Source of the DNA: Achatina immaculata
Lineage: Eukaryota > Mollusca > Gastropoda > Stylommatophora > Achatinidae
Length of the DNA stretch: 64,000 nt
NCBI GenBank assembly: GCA_009760885.1
Contig: CM019713.1
Location: 27,624,927 to 27,688,926, forward strand
Direction: 5' to 3'
In this document: positions 35,562 to 45,985 of the stretch, piece by piece
Numbering within the stretch: position 1 is the stretch's first letter
Layout: each line of letters starts with the position of its first letter
Position numbers and translations under genes: made by a program
Notes under the pieces: model-generated
Told to the model about the DNA's origin: nothing
What the model saw: the letters and a program-made list of their open reading frames with translations, nothing else
The model's database searches: none

Positions 35562-36195
35562 ATCTTATATCCTTCCCGTGCCGTTAAAGATCACATAGGG
35601 CTCGTAAGGTAGTTCGTCAATTTTTCCTGTCTTCGGCGAGTCTTTCAACCTCATCAAAGGATTTTATGCTTGTTAATTTGGCCTCTTAACAACGTCCTCT
35701 TCAGAGTTTCACGCGGTCTGCCTCTTTTTTTCTTTGGCCTGTTGTGTTCCACTTGATAGCTTGTTTTGGGATTCTCTGATCATTTCTTCTCATCAAGTGA
35801 CCATCATATGTCCATCTCCTTTTCCTGATCACCCATGAGACTGGTTGTTGTTCAGTCATCTGTCTTATCTCTGCATTGTTCTTGAATTCATTCCACTTGA
35901 TGACGAGTATTTTCTTTAGGCATTTGTTTTCGAAAGAGTCTAATTTCTTGTCTATTTCTTTAGTTGTTTTCCAGCTTTCGCATGCATAAATGAGGGTGGA
36001 TTTTACATTTGAATTGAATAGTCTTAACTTGGTTTTTGTGCTTATAACTTTTGAATTCCATATGTTCTCAAGATTCTTGAAGATTGATGCTGCTTTTGTA
36101 ATTCTGATCCTAACTTCCTTTCTAGTGTCACCATCCTGGTCTATGTAGCTGCCAAGGTATGCAAATTGATTGACTCCTTCAATATCTGTCCCTTC
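35562..36195 (-). pseudogene. RTE-like LINE, post-RT C-terminus
   Basis: On the minus strand a well-preserved frame reads YLGSYIDQDGDTRKEVRIRI, TKAASIFKNLENIWNSKVIS, STLIYACESWKTTKEIDKK, NEFKNNAEIRQMTEQ, RKRRWTYDGHLMRRNDQRIP and RGRPRETLKRTLLRG. This is the typical region after LINE motif YADD. It has no start codon because it is 5'-truncated. The 3' terminus (AACGGCACGGGAAGG, TATAAGATATAAG) defines this family and matches 14112-14175 and 45988. Confidence 0.85.
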
Positions 36196-36429
36196 TATGT
36201 GTTAGCAGAAACATTAGATGTGACTAATTCTTCTAACCGGCCAGGTGTTCATAAACAGTCGCACACTCCTTTTCCCAGAAGTAACTCAGTATTAAAAGAA
36301 TTTCATAATCAAACGAGAGTAGCCATTACACATCAATATTTACAAAATTCCAAAATCAGTGCACAGATGGTTTACAATCGATACCTACACAAACAGACAG
36401 AGGATGTCAACAGCATGTTCTAAATCGTA

Positions 36430-36494
36430 CTTAATCACATAAACCGATATAATACTCACACAATACTTATTTAATACATATGTAATACTTATAT
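36430..36494. repeat. AT-rich tandem array, left part
   Basis: AATACTTATTTAATAC-type 15-20-bp units; the array continues at 36984-37060 after the LINE insertion. The duplication AATACTTATAT occurs at 36484-36494 and 36984-36994. Confidence 0.65.
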
Positions 36495-36983
36495 CTCTCT
36501 CTGAACCTTAAGTGCCCAGGGCACATGGGGCTTCCGCAAGGGTTTTCCACAAATGCCTGTCCTGTGCCTTTTTTTCTGCTCTTGCCCAGGTGAGCCCTCT
36601 ATTGCTCAACATCCTTTATGTTGTTCTTCTCCATGTCTCTTTTGGTCTACCCTTACTTCTGTTCCCCTGTGGTGTCCATCTTAGTGCTAAAAAACTAAGC
36701 GTGAAGACGAAAATCAGGATATTTAAGAGTAATGTTCTAAGTGTACTACTCTATGGAAGTGAATGCTGGAAAAACACCAAAACAATAGAAAACAAGTTGA
36801 ATTCCTTCCAGACTAAATGTTTACGAAGAATTAGAAAAATATTTTGGCCAAACACCATACGAAATAACATCTTGTGGCAGAAATGCAGATGACGCCACTG
36901 ACAGCAATTATTGAGGAAAGACGCTAGCGATGGTTGGGACATGTGCACCGAATGACTGACAACTCACTACCAAAAATAGCACT
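36495..36983. mobile_element. Twin-primed (inverted) RTE-like LINE copy
   Basis: 36495-36688 is the minus-strand copy of the 3' end of the LINE at 60036-63228 (its 63034-63228), and 36689-36983 is the plus-strand copy of its 62743-63040. The two pieces together cover one contiguous LINE stretch with an inversion, sharing only AGCACTA at the break. The copy is flanked by an 11-bp direct repeat AATACTTATAT. This is the textbook product of twin priming. The chimeric frame 36512-36892 spans the joint and is not a gene. Confidence 0.9.
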
Positions 36984-37204
36984 AATACTTATATAATACA
37001 CAGATAATTCTCATATAACACTTTTATAATATGCTTATAATACTCATATAATGAAGTAAACTGAGGATTTTTAAAAATATTAATAGGAAATCTGGAATGT
37101 TACTCTGATATACATACACAAGGAAACAGTAAACAAAAAAAAATCGTAGAAAAAATTGGATAATAATAACTACCTTCATTTTTTACAACAACAACAACAA
37201 CAAG

Positions 37205-37235
<31 letters not shown>

Positions 37236-37320
37236 GCGACAAATCAATAAAAATTCAATAGGTGCAACTTTGAGTATAGTCATGTTTATAAGCATTAAAC
37301 AATTACAGCAAAGAGAGTTA
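36984..37320. repeat. AT-rich array remainder and (CAA)n microsatellite
   Basis: 36984-37060 continues the AT array. 37187-37238 is (CAA)n, which gives a poly-Gln stretch in a 61-residue frame that is otherwise unsupported. Confidence 0.7.
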
Positions 37321-37868
37321 GTCTTAATGAGGATACATTAGATATATCACATAACAGTAATAGAACAGTTCTGTTTGGTTAGTTTTAGTGAAAACACTTT
37401 AGAATATCACATAAAAGTAATAGAACAGTGCTGTATAGTTAGTCTTAGTGAAAACACTTTAGAATATCACACAAAAGTAAAAGAACAATGTTATATGGTT
37501 AGTCTTAGTGTAAACATTTTAGAATATCACACAAAAGTAACAGAACAATGTTGTATGGTTAGTCTTAGTGAAAACATTTTAGAATATCACACAAAAGTAA
37601 TAGAACAATGTTATATGGTTAGTCTTAGTGTAAACATTTTAGAATATCACACAAAAGTAACAGAACAATGTTGTATAGTTAGTCTTAGTGAAAACACTTT
37701 AGAATATCACATAAAAGTAATAGAACAGTGCTGTATAGTTAGTCTTAGTGAAAACACTTTAGAATATCATACAAAAATGATAAAACAATGCTGTATGGTC
37801 AGTCTTAGTGAAAACACTTTAGAATATCACACAAAAGTAACAGAACAATGTTGTATGGTTAGCTTAGT
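37321..37868. repeat. Minisatellite, 60-bp unit, left block
   Basis: Nine 60-bp units with AGTCTTAGTGAAAACACTTT, AGAATATCACACAAAAGTAA and GAACAATGTTGTATGG. A + frame stays open for 175 codons only because the unit is a stop-free multiple of three. Homologous to the right block at 40762-41605; the two are separated by nested insertions. Confidence 0.95.
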
Positions 37869-38131
37869 ATCTTGTCTTGTCTTCTATCTCCCAAGAACTT
37901 AGGGATGTTCTTCTTTTGCAGTCGATGCTGTGGAAATGTTGAGACACAGCATCGTGTCGGTTGGGGGGGGGCGGGTTATGACAGCCATCTTTTCAGTCCC
38001 GAAGTGCAACTAAAAACTGTGGGGGGGGGGGGGAGGCAATGCTTCTTTAGCAGACCCACCACCATAGGAACTATTGCGGTCCCTACCCTGTTAGTCAGGC
38101 TAGGGCTGTTACTGGGGGTACCAACGGAGAG

Positions 38132-40178
38132 TTCCACCGTCGACTACGACTTAAATATCACTTTGCCAACACAGAGTCCAACCAATTCACACAAGACCCC
38201 GATAACCCATTTGCACGTTACAACCACCATAAATACAGCTGGACACCTTCCCCCAGGGCTTCCCAAGCTTTGAATCTGTACATTGATACGACGTGGCTTG
38301 AGATCCTTAACCTCAGACCACCAACACTTAGACATTTTAACCTAAATAAGGGAGAGTCCAGGGCATTGTCCAAACTCCGGCGTCGGAGGGACATTGTGAT
38401 AAAACCAGCAGATAAAACCAGCAATCTCGAAGTTTGGAAAAAAAGATTTATATATTGCGGAAGGAATGTCCCAACTCAGCAATATAAAAGTCTATACCCC
38501 ATGTAAAAACGATACTACCCGTTCAAATAATGACATAGTGAAAGCAACCATTAAAGACCTGATTACAGAAAGTGGCCTCCCACCCCACTAAGGACAGCTG
38601 TTTAGGCACATCTACCTTCTATCTTCTTCCTAAAATCCACAAACCAGGTAACCCTGGACGTCCCATTGTATCAGCGTGTTCACGCCCCACTGATTACATT
38701 TCTGACTTTTTGGACAGCATTTTCCAGCCGCTAGTACACAAACTACCCTCCTTTTTGAAAGATACCAACCACGCCTTAACAGCTTTTGATACGATCACAT
38801 TCTCTCAACACCACACCTATCACATCTTTCTCCTTGATGTCTGCTCCCTATACACTTCTATCCCACATAAGGATGGACTCTTAGCACTCCGCTATTTTCT
38901 CGACAAAGACCCTCACCCCACCACTAGCACTGACACCATAATCAGACTTACATGGCTAGTACTAAACCTAAATTCTTTCGAATTCAATGGCGAATACTTC
39001 GAGCAAATCAGTGGTGTTGCCATGGAAACGAAAATGGGTCCCAGTTATGCATATCTATTTGTGGGCCTTCTGGAAGTCAAATTATGGGAAACCTACACTG
39101 GCAGACTTCCAGAATTCTATAAAAGGTACATCGATGATGGCATTGGAGTCACAAGTATGCCACAGGAAGAGCTACAAAAAATTATTGAATTCGCCAACTC
39201 ACTTAAAAACAACATGAAATTCACTTTTGAAATTTCTGACAAATCTGTTAACTTTTTAGGCATTAAAATAATAGAAAATTGGCACAAGCAGGCTTGTCAC
39301 CTCTGTATTTTACAAGCTCACCGACAGCCATATCTATTTGCTTTACACTTCCGCCCATCCTGAAGCATGTAAGAACTCCATCCTATACTCCCAACTCCTC
39401 CATCTTCGCCGCATATGTCAGGATAATTTGGACTTTATAGATCAATCCAACAAGTTATTAGAGTTTTTCCGTCATCGCCATTACTCAGAAAAGGTCCTTC
39501 GTAAAGCCTTCAACCGTATCCAACTAGTGAGCCGCAAAAAAGTATTCAGGAAAAAGCCTGTTACTCTATCTGACAGAGTTAAGTTAGTACTGCCTTTCCA
39601 CCCGCACGGTCAGATGGTTAAGAAAATTCTTTATTGTCATCTGCCGCTAATCCAACTCGACCCCGACACTCGTGACATTTTCTCTAATCCACCCCTGTTG
39701 GCATACAAACGTGAGCCAAACCTTAAGGACATCCTCGTCCACAGCCACTTGATGCAGAGCCTATGTTGGCACCAGAAAATATAACCGCCCCCGCTGCGTT
39801 ACCTGCCCGGTAGTCTGGGAAACGAAAACGATCACCTTTCCCAAAACTATGCTCACTCTTCATGAGGGATTCACATGTGAATCCCGTAATGTGATATATG
39901 TCATCGTTTGCAAAAGATGCAGGATAACGTATATTGGTGAAACTGGCCTCAGATTAGGGGACCGCATGCAAAAACATCTATACGACATCACCCAGCATGC
40001 TTCGAAATCAGTCCCATTTCAGTGGCCCCAACCACAGAGGCAAATCTGATTTTCTGGTAACAACTATCAAACAATGTCACGCAGATGACACAAGCCGCCT
40101 GGCGCTTGAGAACCGCTGCATTCAAAATTATGGGACGCTGGAGCCACATGGGTTAAACTTGCTGTTCAGCTACACTTA
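38132..40178 (+). pseudogene. PLE polyprotein: reverse transcriptase + GIY-YIG endonuclease
   Basis: The N-terminal part reads SRALSKLRRRRDIVIKPADK (38350-38420), then, after frameshifts, the RT core in frame 38572-39363: TFYLLPKIHKPGNPGRPIVS, DVCSLYTSIP, MGPSYA and RYIDDGIG, with the catalytic YIDD at 39127-39138. A linker with CVTCPV at about 39800 precedes the endonuclease: NVIYVIVCKRCRITYIGETG (39888-39947), the GIY-YIG module typical of PLEs. It ends near 40178 after LEPHGLNLLFSYT. At least three frame breaks (around 38500, 39280 and 39784-39850) make it inactive. Confidence 0.92.
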
Positions 40179-40648
40179 ACATTCTCTTCAATCATCATAG
40201 TACCTCTCCACTAAGCTCCACCCTTCTCTTTGTCAAACCTCCTCACAGTATCACTTTGCAACCCCTCTTCCCTAATCATCTATTTCAACTTCTCCTGGGT
40301 AAGTCAACATTATATCACTCTTTCTTCCCTCCCCGGTTCCCCATCCACCACCCCCAGTTACAACCCACCGACCACATATCATAGGTCTCCATTTAAACAG
40401 TCTCCACGTTCTACTAAATCCATTCCTGACACACACCGCCGGACAAGCCACACCTTACAATTTACAGCTAAGTACTCTATTTAATTTTTAAATTTAAAAA
40501 AAAATAGCATTCATATGAATCTATACTTTATCTCCTCTCTCTATTTCTTCGTCCTGTATGTTTTTGTATGCTTAAGGCTCACGCCGGAACGTCACAACTT
40601 TGTAGTCGTTAAGTAATAAAGCTGTTCCTACATTTTTCCTAGTTTATA
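38132..40648 (+). mobile_element. Penelope-like element (PLE), near-complete, in repeat A
   Basis: Bounded by a 10-bp target-site duplication CAACGGAGAG at 38122-38131 and 40649-40658. Contains a degenerate RT-GIY-YIG open frame (38132-40178), then a 470-bp 3' UTR with TACTTTATCTCCTCTCTCTA, GTAATAAAGCTGTTCC and a terminal AGTTTATA. 3' UTR copies of the same family are at 21259-21576, 49872-50247 and 54348-54988. At 2.5 kb it may lack the extreme 5' end of a full element. Confidence 0.92.
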
Positions 40649-40761
40649 CAACGGAGAGGAGGTGGGAAAGGGTCTTGGTCAGGTATGGTTCGCAAACTCT
40701 GACGCTAGCATATCAGGTACGGGTCGCTGATTGCTCAATCGGGGGGCGAATTCAACTCCGT

Positions 40762-41605
40762 TTAGCTTAGTGAAAACTCACTACAATATCACAGCAAAGT
40801 AATAGGCAACACTGTTGTATGGTTAGCTTAGTGAAAACTCACTACAATATCACAGCAAAGTAATAGAAACACTGTTGTATTGTTAGCTTAGTGAAAACTC
40901 ACTACAATATCACAGCAAAGTAATAGGAAACACTGTTGTATTGTTAGCTTAGTGAAAACTTACTACAATATCACAGCAAAGTAATATAAACGCTGTTGTA
41001 TTGTTAGCTTAGTGAAAACTCACTACAATATCACAGCAAAGTAATAGGCAACACTGTTGTATTGTTAGCTTTGTGAAAACACATTACAATATCACAGCAA
41101 AGTAATAGGCAACACTGTTGTATTGTTAGCTTAGTGAAAACTTACTACAATATCACAGCAAAGTAATATAAACGCTGTTGTATTGTTAGCTTAGTGAAAA
41201 CTCACTACAATATCACAGCAAAGTAATAGGCAACACTGTTGTATTGTTAGCTTAGTGAAAACACATTACAATATCACAGCAAAGTAATAGGCAACACTGT
41301 TGTATTGTTAGCTTAATGAAAACACATTACAATATCACAGCAAAGTAATAGGCAACACTGTTGTATTGTTAGCTTAATGAAAACACATTACAATATCACA
41401 GCAAAGTAATAGGCAACACTGTTGTATTGTTAGCTTAGTGAAAACACATTACAATATCACAGCAAAGTAATAGGCAACACTGTTGTATTGTTAGCTTAAT
41501 GAAAACACATTACAATATCACAGCAAAGTAATAGGCAACACTGTTGTATTGTTAGCTTAATGAAAACACACTAGAATATCACAGTAAAGTAATGGAACAC
41601 AGTGT
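40762..41605. repeat. Minisatellite, 60/61-bp unit, right block
   Basis: About 14 units with TTAGCTTAGTGAAAAC, ACAATATCACAGCAAAGTAA and CACTGTTGTATTG. More uniform than, and by eye about 75 percent identical to, the left block, so the two halves have homogenised separately or represent different subarrays. Confidence 0.95.
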
Positions 41606-42235
41606 TAGTCTTCGAAAAATAAAAGTATATAAAACACTTTATGCGTGACATAAAGAAAAATGACAAGAAATTGACACGGACTCTTAAAGGACGAGAACTG
41701 TCTAGTCTCGAGAGGATAAAGCACCATCTACTCGACCATTTCATATCTCAAATTTTGGAATCTTTCTTCAGAGTTTTTGGTGCAGTGAATTCTATTTCCT
41801 CGCAGCATTTTTATGTTTTAAAGGTCTCGCTGGAGAAATGATTGTAGCAAGGGGGGGGGGGGGGCATGAGATGTGTTAAATTAATGCAAGAAAAATGTCC
41901 ATGTCGTATTACAATCCTGTTACATCGAGAGTCGGTGCTTTCATTAGACCAGTTGAGCATACGCCTCAGGCGCAGACCTTACGTGAACTCGGTATTGACC
42001 TTTCAGGGGCACTGGTTTACACAAATTAGTTTCTTGACGCTATACGCGGCTGCGAAGCCCCAGCCTGGCACAGATCCTGGTTGGTCTAACGATTATTCAG
42101 TCCACAAAGTGGACCTTTGTTCTGAATGTTCTGTATGAAACCATCGTGAAAGTAGGTCGGCTCTGCAGACCAGAAACACAGGAATGTCAAAAACTTACGT
42201 AATAGGAAGTAGAAACAGTTACTATACGGTTTCAT
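41606..42235. other. Unassigned DNA
   Basis: No gene or repeat recognised. A G14 run is at 41851-41864. Frames at 41641-41841 and 41866-42138 show no known domain. Confidence 0.4.
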
Positions 42236-42600
42236 CATCATCATTCACTTCCTTGTGAGCATAGGCCACGGATAAAGGCTCTCCAGTCATCCCTTTTCTT
42301 GGAATTATTCTCTGCTTCCTTCCATGTGCATCCCTTGTCTCTGAGCACTGTCATAATTTCTCTTCTCCAAGTAAGTCTAGGTCTTCCTCGTTTCCTATTT
42401 CCTTGAGGATTCCATGTCAGTGCCTGTCTTGCTATGCTGGTGTCGGGTTTCCCTAGAGTGTGGCCAATCCACTTCCACTTCCTAGATATGATTTGTAGGC
42501 TCATTGGTTCTTGTCCTGCTCTTTCCCAGACCTCCTCGTTTCTGATCTTGTCCTGCCATCTAATATATTTAATATATGGGTTTATGCTGAGGGTTTATAA
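42236..42600 (-). pseudogene. RTE-like LINE C-terminus
   Basis: Minus-strand frame: RWQDKIRNEEVWERAGQEPM, RKWKWIGHTLGKPDTSIARQ, ALTWNPQGNRKRGRPRLTWR, RDDWRAFIRGLCSQGSE and stop, with a (GATGAT)n tail reading out at 42243-42232. KW-WIGHTL-KPDTS--RQAL-WNPQG is a well-known LINE C-terminal signature. 5'-truncated; the last 90 codons are intact. Confidence 0.87.
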
Positions 42601-42965
42601 GCTGAGACGTAAGACAACGTTTAAGAAAGTTTCCACGTCTTATTGACATATTTCGATGTTCTTAGAGCGAAAAAGAGGAAAACCCAGGCATAGTTTTCCG
42701 GAAAAAAAACGTGATATATCACAGAAATGTCGAAGTTCAGTGATGAGTAGATATGTCATTTTGTCACACATCTGGTTCTACTGTTTGTCTTACTACTGAA
42801 AAATAATCAGAAGTTCTCAGAAACGTTGCAGAACATCAGAAGCATGTCAAAACCACAAGGGAACAAAAACCCATAAAAATTCTTGGACATGGCATGATGG
42901 AACAGAAATCACAAGAAATGACAACTGCGATAAAACTGGTTCCAGTAATGAAAATGGATGGAAGG
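42601..42965. other. Unassigned DNA
   Basis: No element recognised. Confidence 0.4.
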
Positions 42966-43361
42966 TGTATGGTTCAGTTTTACAAAAGAAAAGATAGAGT
43001 GAGGAAAGTGGACAGAAACAAGAATGACAGAAAGCAAGATGAGGACATACAAGTAAAGGACGTACAACAATCCAGTATTTTGGCAAAAACCTTTTTTAAA
43101 GAATCACATACAAAACAACGCAACATCTAAAATCACGAAAAATGAATGAAAAATATATAGTCTGAGCCTTTTGGCCTTCTCCTTGTAAGAAAATCCGGAC
43201 GAAATGCTATCCAATTTTTCGTGTTTTTTTTAATCTGTTGTGTTGTTTTTGTGTGATCCTTGAAAAAGGCTTTTGCCGAAATATTGGATTGTTGTTTGTC
43301 TTTCATCTCGCTTTCCGACCACTTTCCTCACCCTTTCTATCTCTTTGTAAAACTGAATCAT
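42966..43361. repeat. Inverted pair of one repeat's 3' end (repeat C)
   Basis: 42966-43122 and the reverse complement of 43228-43361 align: TTCAGTTTTACAAA, GAGGAAAGTGG, CAACAATCCA, GGCAAAA and AAACAACRCAACA. The loop is about 105 bp. The + arm contains TGAAAAAGGCTTTTGCCGAA at 43260-43279; a third copy of this end is at 52138-52180 (ATGATAAAGGCATTTTGCCG). Possibly another Penelope-like family, not proven. Confidence 0.7.
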
Positions 43362-44284
43362 ACGCCCGACAGAAATGAAAGAACCCTGACTCTTGTTAGA
43401 AAACTCAAGGGAGATAGATTGAGAAGAAATTGAGAGAACAATATCCAAAACAGGTTGAGTAATTGGCACTGGAAAAGAAAGGTAAACAGTCTGATTAGAA
43501 ATATCAAAATCTCAGGACTAGAACAAATGGGGAAGCAGTATGGTCCGCGCGTATCAGTTCTGCATCTAATTAACGAAGACTGGGGCGAATGCTATGTTGC
43601 AATTAATATTAAGTTCATCTGTGGCAGGTCCCGTGCTTAGATCTGGAACTTGACATAATGGATCTATGAGTCGCGAGTGTGTGTGTGCGTGCGTGCATGC
43701 GTGCGTGTATTCCCCTATGTTCTAGATTCCACTTAAACGACATCACGGCTTTTAAATCCATCCAGATGTAAGGACTGATCGATATCCTAGTTGGGGTTTT
43801 TTTTTTTTTTGAACTCCCAGGCTACGACCTAAAATCAAAATCGCCAGGCGCTTAGCGACCCTTCTTTTGATTTGGTCTAATGATGTGCAATCTGCAACAA
43901 ACGAGGCTCAGTCTGGAGATAATGATGTCATGCTTCATGAATCACGCAGTCAGCGCATCCCAGTTCGTTATTCAGGCGCTGTCTCCTCCCTTCCATCTGA
44001 TAACAAAACAAAACAAAACAAAACAAAACAGAAAACAATTCTAATTGTGGAGAAATAAAACATTTCCTCATAACGTTCTTTCATATTTCTTTTTATTTGT
44101 ATATTATGTTTTTCACCGCCGTGTATAGTTTGTTGTTTGTTTTTTTCTTATTCATAAAATATAATTGAATACATCATTTGATTCTAATGTGAAGAAATGT
44201 TGTTGTGTAATTAATCATGATTAAATATTCAATTTATTTTTCAAATTAAACATTTAACAACAAGGAAAACTGAACTGGGATTGG
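43362..44284. other. Unassigned DNA
   Basis: 43450-43520 and 49540-49600 share GGCACTGGAAAA and nearby words, hinting at one more old repeat. (TG)n and (AAAAC)n tracts at 43670-43710 and 44005-44033. No gene called. Confidence 0.4.
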
Positions 44285-44293
44285 AAACAGCTT

Positions 44294-44324
<31 letters not shown>

Positions 44325-44349
44325 ATCTCTTTCTCTCTCTCTCTCTTTT

Positions 44350-44400
<51 letters not shown>

Positions 44401-44401
44401 G
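44285..44401. repeat. (CT)n-rich microsatellite
   Basis: CTCTCTTT-type imperfect run of about 115 bp; produces an RE/RK-rich minus frame that is not a gene. Confidence 0.93.
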
Positions 44402-44511
44402 TGCCACTCTTTTAGTCCGCCAAGTATCTTGTTTCTTTGTCTTCCTCTGGAACAGCTCAGAAGATATATATATTCGAAGTTTTGAAGAGGTATCAACGAT
44501 AGACATGGCCG

Positions 44512-44712
44512 GTGGTTTGCAAATAAAGATGACTGTGTCTGCAAGGTTTTGCAAACAAATATGACTGTGTCTGCAAGGTTTTGCAAACAAATATGACTGT
44601 GTCTGCAAGGTTTTGCAAACAAATATGACTGTGTCTGCAAGGTTTGCAAACAAAGATGAATGTGCCTGCAAGGTTTGCAAACAAAGATGAATGTGCCTGC
44701 AAGGTTTGCACT
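44512..44712. repeat. Minisatellite, 30/32-bp unit
   Basis: Six to seven copies of GCAAACAAATATGACTGTGT plus CTGCAAGGTT(TT). The 32-bp form precedes the 30-bp form. Lies 50 bp from the candidate exon. Confidence 0.93.
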
Positions 44713-44763
44713 GCTGTTGTTGCAGGCACTCAGTAATGCAGGGCGTGAATGCACCTACCTAAC

Positions 44764-44968
44764 CTGTTCGTTATATTCCTTCCACGTGCTCGATCTTGCT
44801 TGCAAACAGGCTGGAGTTTCCTGCATGTCACACAGCGCCGTGTTCTTCCGTGAAAATAGTAACTTGGGTTCATGCCGGTCCTCCAGGCACGCCACAGCAG
44901 CCTGCTTCCCGTCTGACGAGATATAATGAACTTCAGCATCGCGAAGGCTCCGGCTGCAAATCATACTT
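44764..44968 (-). CDS. Candidate internal exon of an unrecognised gene
   Basis: On the minus strand a long pyrimidine tract ends TTCTTCTCTAG at 44969, followed by 205 bp open in one frame (SMICSRSLRDAEVHYISSDG, KQAAVACLEDRHEPKLLFSR, KNTALCDMQETPACLQ, STWKEYNEQ) and a CAG|GTTAGG donor at 44763. Four cysteines and mixed, non-repetitive residues suggest an extracellular domain. It does not resemble the local transposons. I do not recognise the family; the donor is weaker than consensus. Exon entry leaves one base of a split codon; exit is at a codon boundary. Confidence 0.42.
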
Positions 44969-44987
44969 CTAGAGAAGAAGAGTAAGG

Positions 44988-45021
44988 AGGAGGAGGAGGA
45001 GGAGATGAAGAAGAAGAAGAA

Positions 45022-45054
<33 letters not shown>

Positions 45055-45055
45055 A
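44988..45055. repeat. (GAG)n(GAA)n(GAT)n microsatellite
   Basis: Trinucleotide runs just upstream (minus sense) of the candidate exon; read on the minus strand they form part of its pyrimidine-rich upstream region. Confidence 0.9.
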
Positions 45056-45130
45056 CTGCACATTTTGATTCAAAGAAACTGGATATATTGGCAGACAGAA
45101 AGAAAGCTGAATAGCGAATAGACAGATAAG

Positions 45131-45250
45131 AAGAATGAATGAATGAATGAATAATCTTTATTTTTAAAGGGTAAAGAATTGGGCACGCAGGCCAGTCTTA
45201 CATTCTGCCCTTCATCACTCCATCTTTCATTCTTCCCACACACTTGATTT
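45131..45250 (-). mobile_element. CR1/Jockey-type LINE 3' UTR fragment
   Basis: AATAATCTTTATTTTTAAAG, AAAGAATTGGGCACGCAGGC and TTCTGCCCTTCATCAC match the UTR at 34637-34972 in reverse. The tail here is (GAAT)n instead of (TTGA)n. Confidence 0.8.
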
Positions 45251-45699
45251 AATACAAGTATACAAATTACATTAGGAAAAAAAGCATCAAAAGAGAGCAA
45301 GATTAAACTATTGCATTCAAAGTAAAAGAGAAGAAGTAATTAACCTAATAAAATAGCTCACACACACACACACGCGCGCGTACAGACACATACATAATCA
45401 AAAATACATTGTCAGTACAGATCTTCTAACATATGTTTTTTTTTAAACAAACATTAAAATAATTTCTAACAATATCTAACAAGTTACTTTTCGGACTATG
45501 TCATTTTAGTACTTGATGGCTGGCGAGTCATGGGTTGAGAGATTGCTGGTTACTCCATGGAGGCATATAATTTCAAGCAAGTAAATAATGTAACAGGTTT
45601 GAGAAAGAGAAATGTCTCCATTCTTGTTACTTCTAATTAAATCTTTCAAAGGCTCGAAACTCTCTAGAAAACATGGGCGACATTTATAGAAGGAACGGA
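45251..45699. other. Unassigned DNA
   Basis: Contains a (CA)n(CG)n microsatellite at 45358-45380. No gene recognised. Confidence 0.4.
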
Positions 45700-45812
45700 C
45701 TATTTTCAAAGTGTTAAGAATTGTGCAAGCAGGCCCGTTTGCCATTCGGCGCTTCATTATACAGATTTCATTCAGTCACAGATATTCAGTATTTGTTATT
45801 GAGCATAGTATG
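45700..45812 (-). mobile_element. CR1/Jockey-type LINE 3' UTR fragment
   Basis: TTTCAAAGTGTTAAGAATTG, GCAGGCCCGT and TTCATTATACA align with the shared UTR. It also shares CATTCAGTCACAGATATTCA-like sequence with the copy at 48718, indicating a second UTR subfamily. Confidence 0.72.
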
Positions 45813-45814
45813 CA

Positions 45815-45985
45815 GAGTCACCTAATATATGGAGTCACATAATGTATATAATCACATAATATGCAGTCACATAATATATAATCACATACTATATAGAGTC
45901 ACATAATATATAGTCACATAATATAAGGTCACATAATATATAGAGTCACATACTACATAGAACGACATAATATATGGAGTCATAT
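45815..45985. repeat. AT-rich array AGTCACATAATATATAG, left block
   Basis: About ten 15-20-bp units; continues at 47783-47890 beyond the LINE/LTR complex. Confidence 0.85.

Larger units (their letters stand above)
37869..40761. mobile_element. Repeat A copy 3, interrupted by a PLE
   Basis: Left half 37869-38131, right half 40659-40761; about 366 bp when the PLE is set aside. The left half carries GAGACACAGCATCGTGTCGG, the right half GGGTCTTGGTCAGGTATGGT, in the order seen in copy 1 at 28985-29270. Flanked by the direct repeat TTAGCTTAGT (37859-37868 and 40762-40771), which is minisatellite sequence, so A transposed into the array. Runs of G9 and G13 lie inside the left half. Confidence 0.82.

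Noticed and set aside
36512..36892. 126-codon frame containing a LINE-like end
   Set aside because: It spans the inversion joint of a twin-primed LINE, so it is a chimera.
37156..37341. Poly-glutamine protein
   Set aside because: (CAA)n microsatellite in an isolated short frame.
37375..37902. 175-codon + frame with 20-residue repeats
   Set aside because: The 60-bp array is a stop-free multiple of three, and the frame breaks in repeat A.
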